NCBI GenBank assembly: GCA_900543105.1
Contig: UQQA01000023.1
Location: 1 to 22,918 of the forward strand
Direction: 5' to 3'
Length of the DNA stretch: 22,918 bases
Source: an uncultured Ruminococcus sp.
GTDB lineage: Bacteria; Bacillota; Clostridia; Oscillospirales; Ruminococcaceae
The notes below the pieces were generated by a model, which was given only the letters and a program-made list of their open reading frames with translations, searched no databases and had not been told where the DNA came from. Positions 22,898 to 22,918 of the stretch are shown piece by piece (the first letter of the stretch is position 1; each line of letters begins with the position of its first letter). Position numbers and translations under genes: made by a program.

Positions 22898-22918
22898 TAT
22901 GTAATAATTCCTTCAATA

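Overview
The window reads as chromosomal DNA from a low-to-mid GC Firmicute of class Clostridia, most likely a Ruminococcus-like gut member of the Oscillospiraceae. The basis is consistent AGGAGG-type ribosome binding sites, TTGnnn/TATAAT promoters, an occasional TTG start, and the protein flavour. The genus is inference. I see 20 apparently intact protein genes, one broken gene and no RNA genes. Most genes are housekeeping; the unusual material is between genes.

Layout. (1) 96-6669, + strand: a DNA-repair operon radC-uvrB-(GyrI-like)-uvrA-(XRE regulator). It has a good promoter, a LexA-box-like palindrome near the transcription start, and a hairpin terminator shared with the opposing gene. 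(2) 6687-7912, - strand: an S-adenosylhomocysteinase gene (ahcY) broken by what looks like a deletion of about 22-25 bp rather than a one-base slip. (3) 12451 down to 8109, - strand: an operon of a D-2-hydroxyacid dehydrogenase, a DUF3795 Cys-rich protein, proB, proA and a membrane-anchored protein of unknown function. The first two steps of proline synthesis are here. (4) 12725-14661, + strand: a SulP-type anion transporter with a STAS domain, a long structured leader and a TTG start. (5) 14782-17166, + strand: a PduL phosphotransacylase, a 172-bp MITE-like element, and a secreted DUF4832-type TIM-barrel protein. (6) 21318 down to 17178, - strand: sirtuin, lipoprotein, nadC, a radical SAM protein, and a GalM-like aldose epimerase. 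(7) 22897 down to 21557, - strand: thyA-dfrA, the thymidylate/folate pair.

The intergenic DNA carries three families of short repeats. The first is a dispersed array of 7-bp units (ATTACGC, ATTACGA, ATTCCGA and their complements) at seven places. It often forms inverted pairs and in two cases supplies the stop codon and last codons of a gene (dfrA and the gene at 8109). The second is a pair of GC-rich palindromic modules seen at 7951-8070 and again at 12525-12604. The third is a near-perfect long inverted repeat at 15478-15649 with 18-bp terminal inverted repeats and a 4-bp flanking duplication. I found no CRISPR array, prophage, toxin-antitoxin pair or obvious defence system. The strongest candidates for something poorly described are the heptamer repeat family and the MITE-like element.
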